64,000 nt of DNA from an uncultured Rhodospirillales bacterium (GTDB lineage: Bacteria; Pseudomonadota; Alphaproteobacteria; Rhodospirillales; UBA2165). How positions within the stretch are numbered: the stretch's first letter is position 1; every line of letters starts with the position of its first letter. The translations under genes were made by a program, and so were the position numbers. The notes beneath the pieces are model-generated. The model saw only the letters and a program-made list of their open reading frames with translations, had not been told where the DNA came from and did no database searches. Positions 27,552 through 37,800 of the stretch are shown piece by piece. Location: contig CAJXKD010000001.1 in NCBI GenBank assembly GCA_913055735.1, forward strand, positions 930,001 to 994,000. The letters are read 5' to 3'.

Positions 27552-28954
27552 ACAAGATCAACACGACAGACCGAGTGACCCTTCTGGAACGCAAGATCGA
27601 ACGAGAACGTGCCGCGCGGAATGAGGCCGAGCGTCTGCTCGAGCGTAAAAGCCGCGATCTCTACACGATCTACGAAGAGCTTCGCCGTACGAGCGAGCAA
27701 ACCAAGGCTGTCATGAACAGCATCGGCGAATGCGTCGTGTTGTTCGCCCAGGACGGCACCATTGAAACGTACAACAAACTTCTGCTCGATATTTTCGATC
27801 TCGACGAGCAAACGGTTCCCATGAACATCGCCTATCTACTTGAGCCTGCCCAAGGAAAGGAGTTTCTCAACTCCCTGGCCCGGTACCTGGAAGGCGGCGA
27901 CAAGGCCTTTGCCAATGGGAAATTGAAGGAAGTCATCGGCATCCGCAACGATGCGCCCTTCCCGGCGGAAGTCTCGGTCAGGGAATTCAAGCTCTCCAAT
28001 GGTAAGAAATTCGTGGCGTCCCTGCGCGACATTACCCAACGCAAGGTCCGTGAACAGGAGCAGGAGACCCTCAAACAAGAGCTCATGCAGGCCCACAAGA
28101 TGGAATCTGTGGGTCACCTCGCGGGCGGCATCGCGCACGAGATCAACACCCCGATCCAATATGTCGGCGACAACCTGCGCTTCTTGAAGGAATCCTTCGG
28201 CAAAATTACGGGCGCTCTCAATTCGTTCCAAGAACTCTGTTCCGCCGCTCTGGATATAGCGGACATAAAGGAACTGGCCGAGAGGACCCGGCAACAGGCA
28301 GACGACGTGAAGATCGATTTCATCTTGAGCGAACTTCCCGATGCCGCCGACGAGGCACTGGACGGCGCCGAACATGTGGCCCGCATCGTCCAGGCCATGA
28401 AGGAGTTCGCGCATCCGGGCAGCAAGGAACCGGAGGCGATGCAATTCAACAAAGCGGTTAAAACGACACTCACGGTCAGCCGTAACGAATGGAAGGATTC
28501 CGCCGAAATCGCCCTCGATCTGGCAGAGGATATTCCGGAGATCACGTGTCTGCCCGGCGAGATTTCCCAGGTATTCCTCAACTTAATCGTCAACGCCGCC
28601 CATGCCATCGAGGCGAAAGGGGACGGCGCGATGGGAACGATCACCATCCAAACCTCTTATGAGAACGACATGGCCGTTTTCAGGGTTTCAGATACAGGCA
28701 CCGGCATTCCCGAACATGTACAGGGCCAGATTTTCGAACCCTTCTTCACCACCAAGGAAGTCGGCAAGGGAACCGGCCAAGGTCTCGCCATTGCCCGGGA
28801 TATCGTCGCGCGCAAACATGGAGGTGCTCTGGATTTCGAGACGACCATGGGCGAGGGCACCACATTCATCGTGAAACTCCCGCTCAAATTCGCGGGAATC
28901 GTCGAAGAAGAGGAATTTCCGTCAGACAACGACCCGCAGAAAGTTGCCGTCTAG
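27548..28954 (+). CDS. H-NOX-associated sensor histidine kinase (HnoK-like)
   Basis: A soluble 468-residue kinase, probably regulated by the preceding H-NOX protein. Residues 8-50 form a coiled coil (LERKIERERAARNEAERLLERKSRDLY), followed by a PAS domain (about 52-165), then an H-box LAGGIAHEINTPIQYVGDN with phospho-acceptor His197. A long helical spacer leads to the HATPase domain with N-box VFLNLIVNAAHAIE, G1 SDTGTGIP and G2 GKGTGQGLAIARDI. There are no membrane helices, consistent with sensing a diffusible gas through a cytosolic partner. In known systems NO-bound H-NOX inhibits the kinase; this is established for Shewanella and Vibrio homologues and assumed here. Confidence 0.93.
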   Translation: MNKINTTDRVTLLERKIERERAARNEAERLLERKSRDLYTIYEELRRTSEQTKAVMNSIGECVVLFAQDGTIETYNKLLLDIFDLDEQTVPMNIAYLLEPAQGKEFLNSLARYLEGGDKAFANGKLKEVIGIRNDAPFPAEVSVREFKLSNGKKFVASLRDITQRKVREQEQETLKQELMQAHKMESVGHLAGGIAHEINTPIQYVGDNLRFLKESFGKITGALNSFQELCSAALDIADIKELAERTRQQADDVKIDFILSELPDAADEALDGAEHVARIVQAMKEFAHPGSKEPEAMQFNKAVKTTLTVSRNEWKDSAEIALDLAEDIPEITCLPGEISQVFLNLIVNAAHAIEAKGDGAMGTITIQTSYENDMAVFRVSDTGTGIPEHVQGQIFEPFFTTKEVGKGTGQGLAIARDIVARKHGGALDFETTMGEGTTFIVKLPLKFAGIVEEEEFPSDNDPQKVAV

Positions 28955-28995
28955 GACGTTCGCCCTTTTGTTTGCAACAGTAAACGGTGGTCACC

Positions 28996-30219
28996 ATGGA
29001 ACCCAAAGTCCTTTTGGTCGATGACGAGAGCAAGGTCCTGCGCGGACTGCGTCGGTTCCTGTTCGAGAAAATCACCGTCGAGACGGCGGAGGGCGGCGAG
29101 GCGGCGCTCGAAACCCTCGATCGCGAGGGACCGTTCGCCGTGGTCGTCAGCGATATGCGCATGCCGGGCATGAACGGTGTCGAACTTCTCGGCGAAATAA
29201 AGAAGAAGCACCCGGATACGGTGCGCATCATGCTGACCGGCAACGCAGACCAGAAAACCGCGGTCGACGCCGTCAACAAAGGCAGCATTTTCCGTTTCCT
29301 CAACAAACCCTGTGACGCGGAAACCCTTGTCGCCGCTATCCAGGATGGCATCCGCCAACACCAGCTGATCACCGCCGAACGCGAGCTCATCGAAACGACG
29401 CTCGCCGGCAGCATCAAGGTGTTGATGGATACGCTCGCCATTCTCGACCCTTATGCCTTCGGACGGGCCACGAAACTCCGGCAATGGGCACAGAAGTGCG
29501 CCAAATACTTGGACCTGACACCGAGTTGGAAAGTCGCCATGGCCGCCGAGCTGTCCCTCTTGGGCTGCGTAACCTTGCCACCGGAACTGCAAGCCAAGAT
29601 CCGCGAGGGTGCGCAAACCACCTCCGAGGAGAACGAAATTCTCCGCGCGGTCCCCGAGGTTGCCCGCAAGCTGATCGGCAATATTCCCCGTATGCAAGAC
29701 ATCGCCGATATTGTTTATCTAAGTAGCCGCGGGTTTGACGGCTCTGGCTTCCCCGAGAACGGGCCCGCCGGCACCAATATCCCGGTGGAATCCCGACTTC
29801 TGCATGTCCTACGCGATGTCATTGAAATCACCGGTGGAGACGATCCCACGCCGGAAACGTTTGACCATGCCGACCTCGCTCTCAGCCGGTACGACCCGGA
29901 AATCTTCTCCGCCGTCCGCACCTGTCTTACCGGCGCAAAGGCGCCGTCCGGCAAGCCCGTAACACCTACTAAGAACGTGAAACCGCAAGCGGAGGCCGCG
30001 ACCCAAATCGAGACCGTCAGCCTTCCTCTCGGGGCCGTCTTGGACGGGGATCAGTTGGCGGAAGATCTCAAATTCACTGATGGCGGGCTCGTGTTGGCAA
30101 AAAATATTCTTTTGAGCGATACGCTCATCGCCCGTGTCCGTCACCATCACAAACTGCGCAAAATTACGGAGCCTGTGAAAGTGCGGCGTACTGTCACCGT
30201 CAAGGACGAAGCAGCATAA
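28996..30219 (+). CDS. Response regulator with degenerate HD-GYP domain (HnoD-like)
   Basis: Receiver domain in residues 1-120 (LLVDDESKVLR, phospho-acceptor Asp53 in VVVSDMRMPG, MLTGNADQ, RFLNKPCD), then a region that aligns with HD-GYP phosphodiesterases but has lost the metal ligands. The HD motif reads SLLG (in AAELSLLGCVTLPPEL), the paired His before the GYP is SS (LSSRGFDGSGFP) and GYP itself is GFP. It is thus unlikely to hydrolyse c-di-GMP. Shewanella HnoD, an H-NOX pathway regulator with a degenerate HD-GYP, is the closest described parallel. The C-terminal 60 residues (GLVLAKNILLSDTLIARVRHHHKL) form the extra domain frequent in RpfG-like proteins. Start ATG at 28996, preceded by GGTGG. 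It ends 9 bp from the convergent gene. Confidence 0.88.
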   Translation: MEPKVLLVDDESKVLRGLRRFLFEKITVETAEGGEAALETLDREGPFAVVVSDMRMPGMNGVELLGEIKKKHPDTVRIMLTGNADQKTAVDAVNKGSIFRFLNKPCDAETLVAAIQDGIRQHQLITAERELIETTLAGSIKVLMDTLAILDPYAFGRATKLRQWAQKCAKYLDLTPSWKVAMAAELSLLGCVTLPPELQAKIREGAQTTSEENEILRAVPEVARKLIGNIPRMQDIADIVYLSSRGFDGSGFPENGPAGTNIPVESRLLHVLRDVIEITGGDDPTPETFDHADLALSRYDPEIFSAVRTCLTGAKAPSGKPVTPTKNVKPQAEAATQIETVSLPLGAVLDGDQLAEDLKFTDGGLVLAKNILLSDTLIARVRHHHKLRKITEPVKVRRTVTVKDEAA

Positions 30220-30228
30220 CATCGCTGA

Positions 30229-31767
30229 TCACCGGTGCCGCGCCAACTCCGTATAGAGCAAATCGCGCACCCGCGACACCGGTCCCGACCAATCGTTGAA
30301 GGATTTTTGCCGGAACAATCGGAGACTGGGGTAAAGCGGCGTGGTGTCCGTCTCCGTCCCCCATCGGAAATCGTGATAGGTGGACAACAATAGGCAACAG
30401 GGTTTGTTCAGCGCACCGGCGAGGTGGGCCGTGACCGTATCGACGGTCACGATCATATCGAGACTGTCGATCAAGCCGGCAACACCGACGAAAGCCCCTC
30501 CGTTATCATGCAAGGCTGCATCGAATTCGATCAACCGGCTCTCCGCCGGTTCTCTTTGGAGGGAATAGAAAGCAACATCGGAAAGATCGAACAAAGGATT
30601 GATTTTTTCCAAATCGATCGAGCGGAAGCGGTCGCCGTCATGGTTCGGATTACCGTACCAGTTGATCCCCACATGTAGCCTGACGCCGGGAACCAGTTTG
30701 TCCGCCCAAAAGGCTGATCCCGTTGGTGGTAGGTCGAGATAGCGCCCCACCGGTTCGTCGGCACCCAGATTGCGCATTACAGCCGGCAGGCTCATCAGCG
30801 AGATGTGGAAATCGTGAACCGGCAATTCGGCGCCGGTCGGCAAAAAAGATCCGCTGCCCGCAAACATGCCGAACAAGGACTGTAGTTTTGCGCCGCATTG
30901 CCAAATTACCTCGCCCGTGTCGCCAACAAGTTCTTTCAGCTTTCGTTTGTATCGGAAGACCTGAAAGTGATCGCCGTATCCCTGTTCCGAAAGAACCAAT
31001 AGGGTCTTGCCGCTCAGGTCTTCGCCCCGCCAAGGGGGCTGCGCCGTCGTTTTCCGTCCCGGCCGCCGTTCATAAAGACGCCAGCCCGCTTCCTCCATCC
31101 CCAGACGCAAGGCGAGCATCCCCACATGCAGGCTGGTTTGTGGATCGAGGTTCGGATGATCGACAAGCGACGGCAGCATCCGGCGCGCCGCGTCTTGCCG
31201 GTTGGTGACCGATAAAACAAGCGCCCGATTAAGCAATCCGCCGAGATGAGTGGGATTTTGGGCCAAAACCTGGTCGCACAATTTGACCGCTTCGCCGGGA
31301 TCCCCCTGATACAATTTAACCACGGCAAGGCTGACCAGAACGTCCGCATCGTCGGGAAAGGCCGCCAGGATTCCGCGGTAAACCTCCTCCGCGCCGGTAT
31401 AGTCTTTGCTGCGCCGCCGGGCATAGGCAAGGTTCAACAGGATTTGGCGGTCGTCGGGCGCGATGTCGCGGGCGTGGGCGAGAACCGTTACTGCCTGTTC
31501 CCACTTTTCGTCGTCGAAGAGCGCGGTGCCGTAGTTATAGAGGATCGAAGGATGATTGGGGAACGCGGCCGCGGCGGCTTCCAACGCCGCCGACATCTCT
31601 TTGGTCCGGCCAAGCCGTTGCAAGGCGGCGACCAGCGCCAGATGGCAGCGAGGATCCTCGTTCGCAAAACGGCTGACAAGTCCTCTGGCGATCTCCCGCG
31701 CGGCGTTCGGATCGGTCGGCAGCAACTCACGCACGCGTTGGAGTTCGTATTCGATTGTATCGCTCAC
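30229..31767 (-). CDS. TPR-repeat protein with glycosyltransferase-like C-terminal domain
   Basis: 512 residues. The first half contains about six tetratricopeptide repeats (for example HPSILYNYGTALFDDEKWEQAVTVLAHARDIAPDD). The second half has the look of a GT-B/heptosyltransferase-related domain: GKTLLVLSEQGYGDHFQVFRY, RLHVGINWYGNPNHDGDRFRSIDLEKI, FYSLQREP and DMIVTVDTVTAHLAGALNKPCCLLLSTYHDFRWG. This is the usual arrangement of bacterial TPR proteins involved in protein or surface glycosylation. It is the last gene behind the type I secretion operon (83 bp after the membrane fusion gene), so a role in modifying the RTX protein is possible but unproven. Confidence 0.85.
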   Translation of the reverse strand: MSDTIEYELQRVRELLPTDPNAAREIARGLVSRFANEDPRCHLALVAALQRLGRTKEMSAALEAAAAAFPNHPSILYNYGTALFDDEKWEQAVTVLAHARDIAPDDRQILLNLAYARRRSKDYTGAEEVYRGILAAFPDDADVLVSLAVVKLYQGDPGEAVKLCDQVLAQNPTHLGGLLNRALVLSVTNRQDAARRMLPSLVDHPNLDPQTSLHVGMLALRLGMEEAGWRLYERRPGRKTTAQPPWRGEDLSGKTLLVLSEQGYGDHFQVFRYKRKLKELVGDTGEVIWQCGAKLQSLFGMFAGSGSFLPTGAELPVHDFHISLMSLPAVMRNLGADEPVGRYLDLPPTGSAFWADKLVPGVRLHVGINWYGNPNHDGDRFRSIDLEKINPLFDLSDVAFYSLQREPAESRLIEFDAALHDNGGAFVGVAGLIDSLDMIVTVDTVTAHLAGALNKPCCLLLSTYHDFRWGTETDTTPLYPSLRLFRQKSFNDWSGPVSRVRDLLYTELARHR

Positions 31768-31850
31768 GTGAAGGCTCGACCCACCTCATCCAATCAGGCC
31801 GTTATATTTAATTCTTTTTGAGTGGATTCGAAACCGTTAGCCGCTTTCCA

Positions 31851-33140
31851 CTATTCTTCGCGGAAGGCGCGGACGAGACTGCGTTCGATAGGACGAAGCA
31901 TATAGTCCATGGCGGTTTGCGCGCCAGTGACGATCAGCACTTCCGCCTGCATCCCAGGGGTCAACGGTTTCCCCTCCAACTGCGTCTCGAACCCGTCGGC
32001 CAGCCGTACCCGGGCGACGTAATATCGCGTGTTGGTTACCTTATCCACGAGACTATCGGCGGAAATGGTCTCCACTTCGCCGTCGAAAGGCACCGTGCTG
32101 CGCCGGTTAAAGGCGGTAAAGCGCACCTGCGCTTTCTGACCGGCTTCAATTACGTCGATATCGCCCGGCCGCACTTGCGCTTCGATTACCAGCTTCTCCC
32201 CACTCGGCACGATGTCCATGAGCGGTTCGCCGGGCCGGACGACGCCGCCCGCGGTGTGGAACTGCAACCCGACAACGGTGCCGGCAATGGACGCCCGCAC
32301 CTCGGTGCGCCGGAGGACGTCCCGGGCCGCCAGCACCTGTTCCTCGAGATCGAACAGCTCGGCCTGAACGTCACGCAATAGGCCGATAGCCTCCTTAGCG
32401 AGGCTGGCCTTCAATTCGTTGATGCGCAGTTCCGCCTCGCCGATGCTTTGATGGGCGCGGGCGATGTTGGCGATGTTCTGATTACGATCGCCATCGATCC
32501 GGGCCGCTTCACGTTCGAGGGCCAAGATACGCGTCCGCGGCGCAAATCCCTTCTCGAACAGCTCCCTAAGACCGGCCAACTCGTCACGAATCAGCGCCAG
32601 TTGGCGTTCCTCCGACCGCACCTGACCTTGCAAGCCATTGATCTCCTCGCGGAATTGGGCAATGCGTTGGGTGAGGATCGAGATTTCGCCGTCAAGGGCC
32701 TGGCGTCGCGATCTGAAGATATTGTCCTGTGCTTCGATGAACCTGGCGTAGTCCGGATTATCCGAGTGGCCGGTTAAGGAAGCGGGGTAGGCAACCGACG
32801 ACGCACCATCCCGTTCCGCGATCAGCCGCGCTTCCAGTGCTTGAGCGGCGGCCTTGCGGCCAAGCAGGATGGCGAGGCGCGCCTGCGGCTGCGTTTTCTC
32901 CAGCTGAACGAGCAAGTCCCCCGGCGCCACGCGCACCCCATCACGCACGGCGATCCGTTCGATGATGCCGCCCTCGAGATGCTGGATCGTTTTGCGGTTG
33001 CCCTCGACAACAACGCGGCCAGACGCAATGGACGCACTATCGAGGGGCGCCAGCGCCGCCCAGGCGCCGAGGCCGCCGAAGAACACCGCAATGATGGCGA
33101 GACCCAGGAGAACGGGGGTACGGATGCCCATCTCAGCCAT
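31851..33140 (-). CDS. HlyD-family type I secretion membrane fusion protein (PrsE/PrtE-like)
   Basis: Periplasmic adaptor that connects the ABC exporter to the outer-membrane channel. The frame is open further upstream, but the protein begins at the ATG of MAEMGIRTPVLLG (33140), overlapping the ABC gene by 8 bp. One N-terminal membrane helix (LLGLAIIAVFFGGLGAWAAL) is followed by the lipoyl/barrel part (GRVVVEGNRKTIQHLEGGIIERI), a long coiled coil (about residues 120-290), the second lipoyl half and the C-terminal strand region PGMQAEVLIVTGAQTAMDYMLRPI. The length of 429 residues is typical. The TolC-like partner is not encoded in this window. Confidence 0.95.
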   Translation of the reverse strand: MAEMGIRTPVLLGLAIIAVFFGGLGAWAALAPLDSASIASGRVVVEGNRKTIQHLEGGIIERIAVRDGVRVAPGDLLVQLEKTQPQARLAILLGRKAAAQALEARLIAERDGASSVAYPASLTGHSDNPDYARFIEAQDNIFRSRRQALDGEISILTQRIAQFREEINGLQGQVRSEERQLALIRDELAGLRELFEKGFAPRTRILALEREAARIDGDRNQNIANIARAHQSIGEAELRINELKASLAKEAIGLLRDVQAELFDLEEQVLAARDVLRRTEVRASIAGTVVGLQFHTAGGVVRPGEPLMDIVPSGEKLVIEAQVRPGDIDVIEAGQKAQVRFTAFNRRSTVPFDGEVETISADSLVDKVTNTRYYVARVRLADGFETQLEGKPLTPGMQAEVLIVTGAQTAMDYMLRPIERSLVRAFREE

Positions 33141-34869
33141 GAGATTGCACCGCCACGTGCGGCCCCTGTGGCGTGGCGCGCGCCGGACCGGTAATGGAAT
33201 CGATGACGGCATCGCGCGGTCCGAAGTGTTCCACCGTGCCGTTACGGAGAACCATGATCTTGTCCACGTAGCGCAGAACGCTCGGCCGATGCGCAATGAC
33301 GACGACGGTAATGCATTGCGCCTTGAGCGCTTTGATAGCCGTCAGGAGCGCCGCTTCGCCTTCGCCGTCGAGATTGGCGTTCGGCTCATCCAAGACCACG
33401 AACTTCGGCTCGCCATAGAGCGCCCGCGCGAGTGCCACCCGCTGCCGCTGGCCGCCGGAAAGCACGGCACCGTCATCGCCGATCTGCGTATCGTATCCGT
33501 GCGGAAGTTTGAGGATCATGTCGTGCACGTCGGCAAGCTTCGCCGCCGCGACCACCTTGTCCGGATCGGGCGTGCCCATGCGGGCGATGTTCTCGCCCAC
33601 CGTGCCGCTAAACAGTTCGATGGTTTGCGGGAGATAGCCGATGTGGCGGCCGCGTTCCTCGGGATCCCAGCGGGAAATGTCGACGCCGTCGAGACGCGCC
33701 GCGCCGAGACCGGGTTTCAGATTGCCGAGTAGGATTCGTGCAAGCGTCGTCTTGCCCGCCGCCGTCGGCCCGACCAGGCCCAGGGCCTCACCGGGCTGCA
33801 GCTTGAAACCGACATTACGGAACAGCGGCTCGGTCGTGCCGGGATGAGCGAAGGCGACACCTTCGGCCTCGATACGGCCCTCCGGCGCGGGAAGCCGCAT
33901 ACGTTCGTCCGCGTCGCCCATGCGGGCAAGCTGTTCCTTGATCCGGCCATAAGCATCCCGGGCCGCCGCCGCCGATTTCCACGACCCGATGGCCTGATCC
34001 ACCGGCGCGAGCGCCCGGCCCATAAGAATGGAGGCTGCAATCATGGCCCCAGGTGTCATATCTCCACCGATGGTCAGCCAGGCACCGGTGCCAAGGATGC
34101 CCGCCTGCAGGAAAAGACGAATGAATTTCGAGACCGCCGTTATTCCACCACTGCGGGCACTGGCCCGTGCTTGCTTATCAAGGCTGCTATCGTTGTGACG
34201 CGCCCACCGCCCGACCAAGTTGGACATCATCCCCATGGCGGCGACCACGTCGGCGTTGCGCACGGTCGCTTCCGCCCTCTTGAACGCCGCCGCCGATTCG
34301 GTTTCCGCCGCGCGCAACAAGCGCCGGGTGGCGGCCTCGTTGACGAGAGCGAGCGCCAGAAGCACGACCGCACCGCCCAGGGCGAGAACGCCCAGGAGCG
34401 GATGCAATAGGAAGATCACGACGAGAAAAATGGGCGTCCACGGCGCATCCAGGATAGGAAATACCCCAGGGCCGGTGAGAAAGGTCCGGAAGGTTGCGAG
34501 ATCGCGCAAGCCCTGAACGGTCGGGTCTCCGGCCCGCTGCTGTGCCGCACTGGCACTTTCCGTGAGAAGAGGATTGGACAGTACCCGGTCGAGCCATAGA
34601 CCGAGCTTGACCATCACCCGGTTGCGCACCGCTTCCAACGCACCGAGGGCAACGAAGGCGACGCCCACGATAAGGGTGAGGAAGAGCAACGTCTCCACGC
34701 TGCGGCTCGCCAGTACCCGGTCGAACACTTGCAGCATGTAGATCGGCGCCGCCAGCACCAGAAGGTTGATGCACAGGCTGAACAGCAACACGGCCACAAG
34801 ACCGCCCCGGCATTTGCCGAGGGCGTCCTTGAGTACGGCACTCTCATGGGAAAGGGAACGGTCCGCCAT
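33133..34869 (-). CDS. Type I secretion system ABC transporter/ATPase (PrtD-like)
   Basis: Inner-membrane exporter of 578 residues that powers secretion of the RTX protein encoded just upstream. The N-terminal half is a transmembrane domain (LVAVLLFSLCINLLVLAAPIYMLQVFDRVL, TLLFLTLIVGVAFVALGALEA) with the NPLLTES region common to PrtD/HlyB exporters. The ATPase half has Walker A GPTAAGKTT, signature LSGGQRQRVALARAL and Walker B FVVLDEPNANLD. No N-terminal C39 peptidase-like domain is present, consistent with an RTX rather than bacteriocin substrate. Its ATG shares one base with the RTX stop (TGATG), so the genes are translationally coupled. Confidence 0.95.
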   Translation of the reverse strand: MADRSLSHESAVLKDALGKCRGGLVAVLLFSLCINLLVLAAPIYMLQVFDRVLASRSVETLLFLTLIVGVAFVALGALEAVRNRVMVKLGLWLDRVLSNPLLTESASAAQQRAGDPTVQGLRDLATFRTFLTGPGVFPILDAPWTPIFLVVIFLLHPLLGVLALGGAVVLLALALVNEAATRRLLRAAETESAAAFKRAEATVRNADVVAAMGMMSNLVGRWARHNDSSLDKQARASARSGGITAVSKFIRLFLQAGILGTGAWLTIGGDMTPGAMIAASILMGRALAPVDQAIGSWKSAAAARDAYGRIKEQLARMGDADERMRLPAPEGRIEAEGVAFAHPGTTEPLFRNVGFKLQPGEALGLVGPTAAGKTTLARILLGNLKPGLGAARLDGVDISRWDPEERGRHIGYLPQTIELFSGTVGENIARMGTPDPDKVVAAAKLADVHDMILKLPHGYDTQIGDDGAVLSGGQRQRVALARALYGEPKFVVLDEPNANLDGEGEAALLTAIKALKAQCITVVVIAHRPSVLRYVDKIMVLRNGTVEHFGPRDAVIDSITGPARATPQGPHVAVQSHG

Positions 34870-37800
34870 CAGAAAATGAAATCATCCGCATCCAGATCGT
34901 TCTTATCGACTCCGATCAGCAAAAGACTGTTGTCAAAACCAAGGTCGATCGACACGTCGCCGCCGGCCTGGGTGGCCGCTGCCGTAACGTCGGCAAAACT
35001 GTTCAACGCGGTGACAGCGGTAAAATCGATCACGTCCCCTATACCGGCGCCCGCGGTAAAATCGGTGAGTAGATCATTGTCGGTACCGTCGTCGAAAACG
35101 AACAAATCGTTGCCATCCCCGCCGGAAATAACATCATTGCCGGATCCGGCGATGATCGTGTCCGCGCCGTCGTCACCGTTCAAAATGTCACCTCCGATAC
35201 CACCGACGATGAAGTCATCGCCAGCTCCGCCGGAGACCGTGTCGGCACCCTCACCGTCATAGATAACGTCGCCCCCATCGCCGCCGAAAAGCGTATCATC
35301 ACCGTCGCGGCCGTCGATGAGATCGGCGCCACCATTACCATTGATTACATTTGCTATTTCACTGCCGTAGAGCGTGTCGCCCCCGGAGCCCGCGTTGATG
35401 TTTTCGAAATTCAGAAGTTGTTCCGCGGCAGGATCAAGAAACGTGATCCCGGTCGTTCCGGCGGCCAGGTCGACCGTCGTCGACGCGGTGGCGGGGTTGA
35501 AGTCATACGTGTCGATGCCATCTCCACCATCCATATAGTCAGTCCCGCGGGCACCGCTCATGATGTCGTCACCCGCGCCGCCGTAAAGGGTATCGTTGCC
35601 GTCGCTGCCAATGAGATAATCGTCGCCGTCACCACCATAGATGACATCATCACCCTCGCGGCCATTGATGAAATCATTACCGGCGTTGCCTTCGATGACG
35701 TTTGCATTCGCGTCGCCGAACAAGGTGTCGTCGCCTGAACCCGCCGCGATATTCTCTATATTTAACAGCGTGTTAGCTGTTTCGTTGACGCCTGTCGGTC
35801 CGGACGTGCCCGCAGCCAGGTCGACGGTCAGGGCGTCGGTTGCCGGAACGAAAGAAAGGGTATCGTTCCCGTTCCCGCCATCCAGATAATCGAGGCCAGT
35901 GCCCGCGCCCAGAACATCGTCGCCGTCGCCGCCGAAAATCGTATCGTCACCATCGCCGCCAATCAGAAAATCGTCGCCACCACGACCGTCGATGGTGTCA
36001 TCGCCGTCATTGCCGAAGATCCTGTTGGCGCCACCGTCGCCATACAGCGTATCGCTCCCGGACCCTGCGTTGATGTTTTCAAAGTTGAGAACCGTGTCCG
36101 CACCCGACGTTCCTGCGGCAAGATCGACGGCAACCGAGATCGTCGCACCGCCGAATGAATAGGTGTCCGTACCGTCACCGCCGTCCAGATAGTCGGCGCC
36201 CCGGCCGCCGCTGATCACGTCGTCTCCGGCACCGCCGTCGATGGTGTCATTCCCATCATCGCCAATTAGCGTGTCGTCCCCGTCACCGCCATTGAGGACA
36301 TCGTCACCTTCACGGCCATCGATAGTGTCGTTGCCGGCATTGCCGTCGATGACATTGGCGCCCACGGTGCCATACAGCGTGTCGTCTCCCGATCCGGCTC
36401 GGATATTCTCGAAGTTGAGAACCGTATCCGCACCCGACGTTCCTGCGGCAAGGTCGACGGCAACCGAGATTGTCGCACCGCTGAATGAATAGGTGTCTGT
36501 ACCGTCACCGCCATCGACGTAGTCCGCGCCACGGCCACCACTGATGGTATCGTCACCATCGCCGCCGAAAATATTGTCTGACCCGTCGCCACCGGAGAGC
36601 GTGTCTGCCCCAGCATCACCGAACAGAACGTCGTCGCCGTCGCCCCCGTCGAGCGCATCGTCACCGTCTCCGCCGTATGCAACGTCGGCCCCCAGACCGC
36701 CACTGATGGTGTCATTGTCTTCACCGCCATAGAGAACGTCGTCGCCATCGCCCCCATCGAGCACGTCATTGCCGTCATCGCCGCTAATAACGTCACCACC
36801 GGCGCCGCCGGAAAGGGTGTCGTCCCCGTCGTTGCCGCGCACCTCGTCGTCACCGTCGCCGCCATCGAGGGTATCGTCGCCCGCGCCACCATAGAGGGCA
36901 TCGTTCCCGTCGCCGCCGATCAGCGTATCGTTGCCGTCACCGCCGTTAAGAGTATCGTTTCCGTCGCGGCCATCGATATGGTCGTTGCCTGCATTACCTT
37001 CGATGAGGTTGGCGCCCGCATCACCCAGCAATGTATCGTTGCCCGCCCCCGCCGCGACGTTCTCGATGCTGATCAGCGTGTTGGCAAAAGGGTTGAGCAC
37101 TGTCGGGCCCGACGTGCCCGCCGCCAGGTCAACGGTTTGGTCGCTGGTCGCCGGGGTGAAAGAGTAGGTATCGCTCCCAGAGCCACCGTCCATGGTATCG
37201 AAACCCAGGCCGCCGCCGAGGATATCGTTTCCGTCGCCGCCCAACAGCGTATCATTGCCGTCGCCGCCTATCAGGACGTCGTTTCCATCACGGCCTTCAA
37301 TATAGTCGTCGCCGCCATTGCCAACGATCCTATTGGCCCCGTCGTCGCCGTATAGGGTATCGCCCTCGGATCCCGCATTGATATTTTCAAAATTCAGGAT
37401 CGTGTCCTCGGTTTCGTTGATGCCTGTACGGCCCGAGGTGCCGGCGGCGAGATCCGCCGTAATTGCGATGGTCGCACCGCCAAAGGAATAGGTGTCTTTG
37501 CCGTCGCCGCCATCCACATAATCGGACCCGCGGCCACCGCTGATCGTGTCGTCGCCGTCACCGCCGAAAATGGTGTCGTCGCCGCTGTCGCCAATCAGCG
37601 TGTCGTCGCCATCAAGACCATGGATTTCGTCGTCCCAGAGCGTGCCGGTGATGGTGTCGTCCCCGGCGGTACCGATGAAGACCTCATTCTCGCCGGTGAC
37701 GGTCAATGTCACCGTCGCCGTCGAGGTTTCCCCGGCGAGGTCGGTGATGGTGTAGGTCAGTTCGACCAACGCTTCCTCGCCGTCGCCGAGCGCCTGATAG

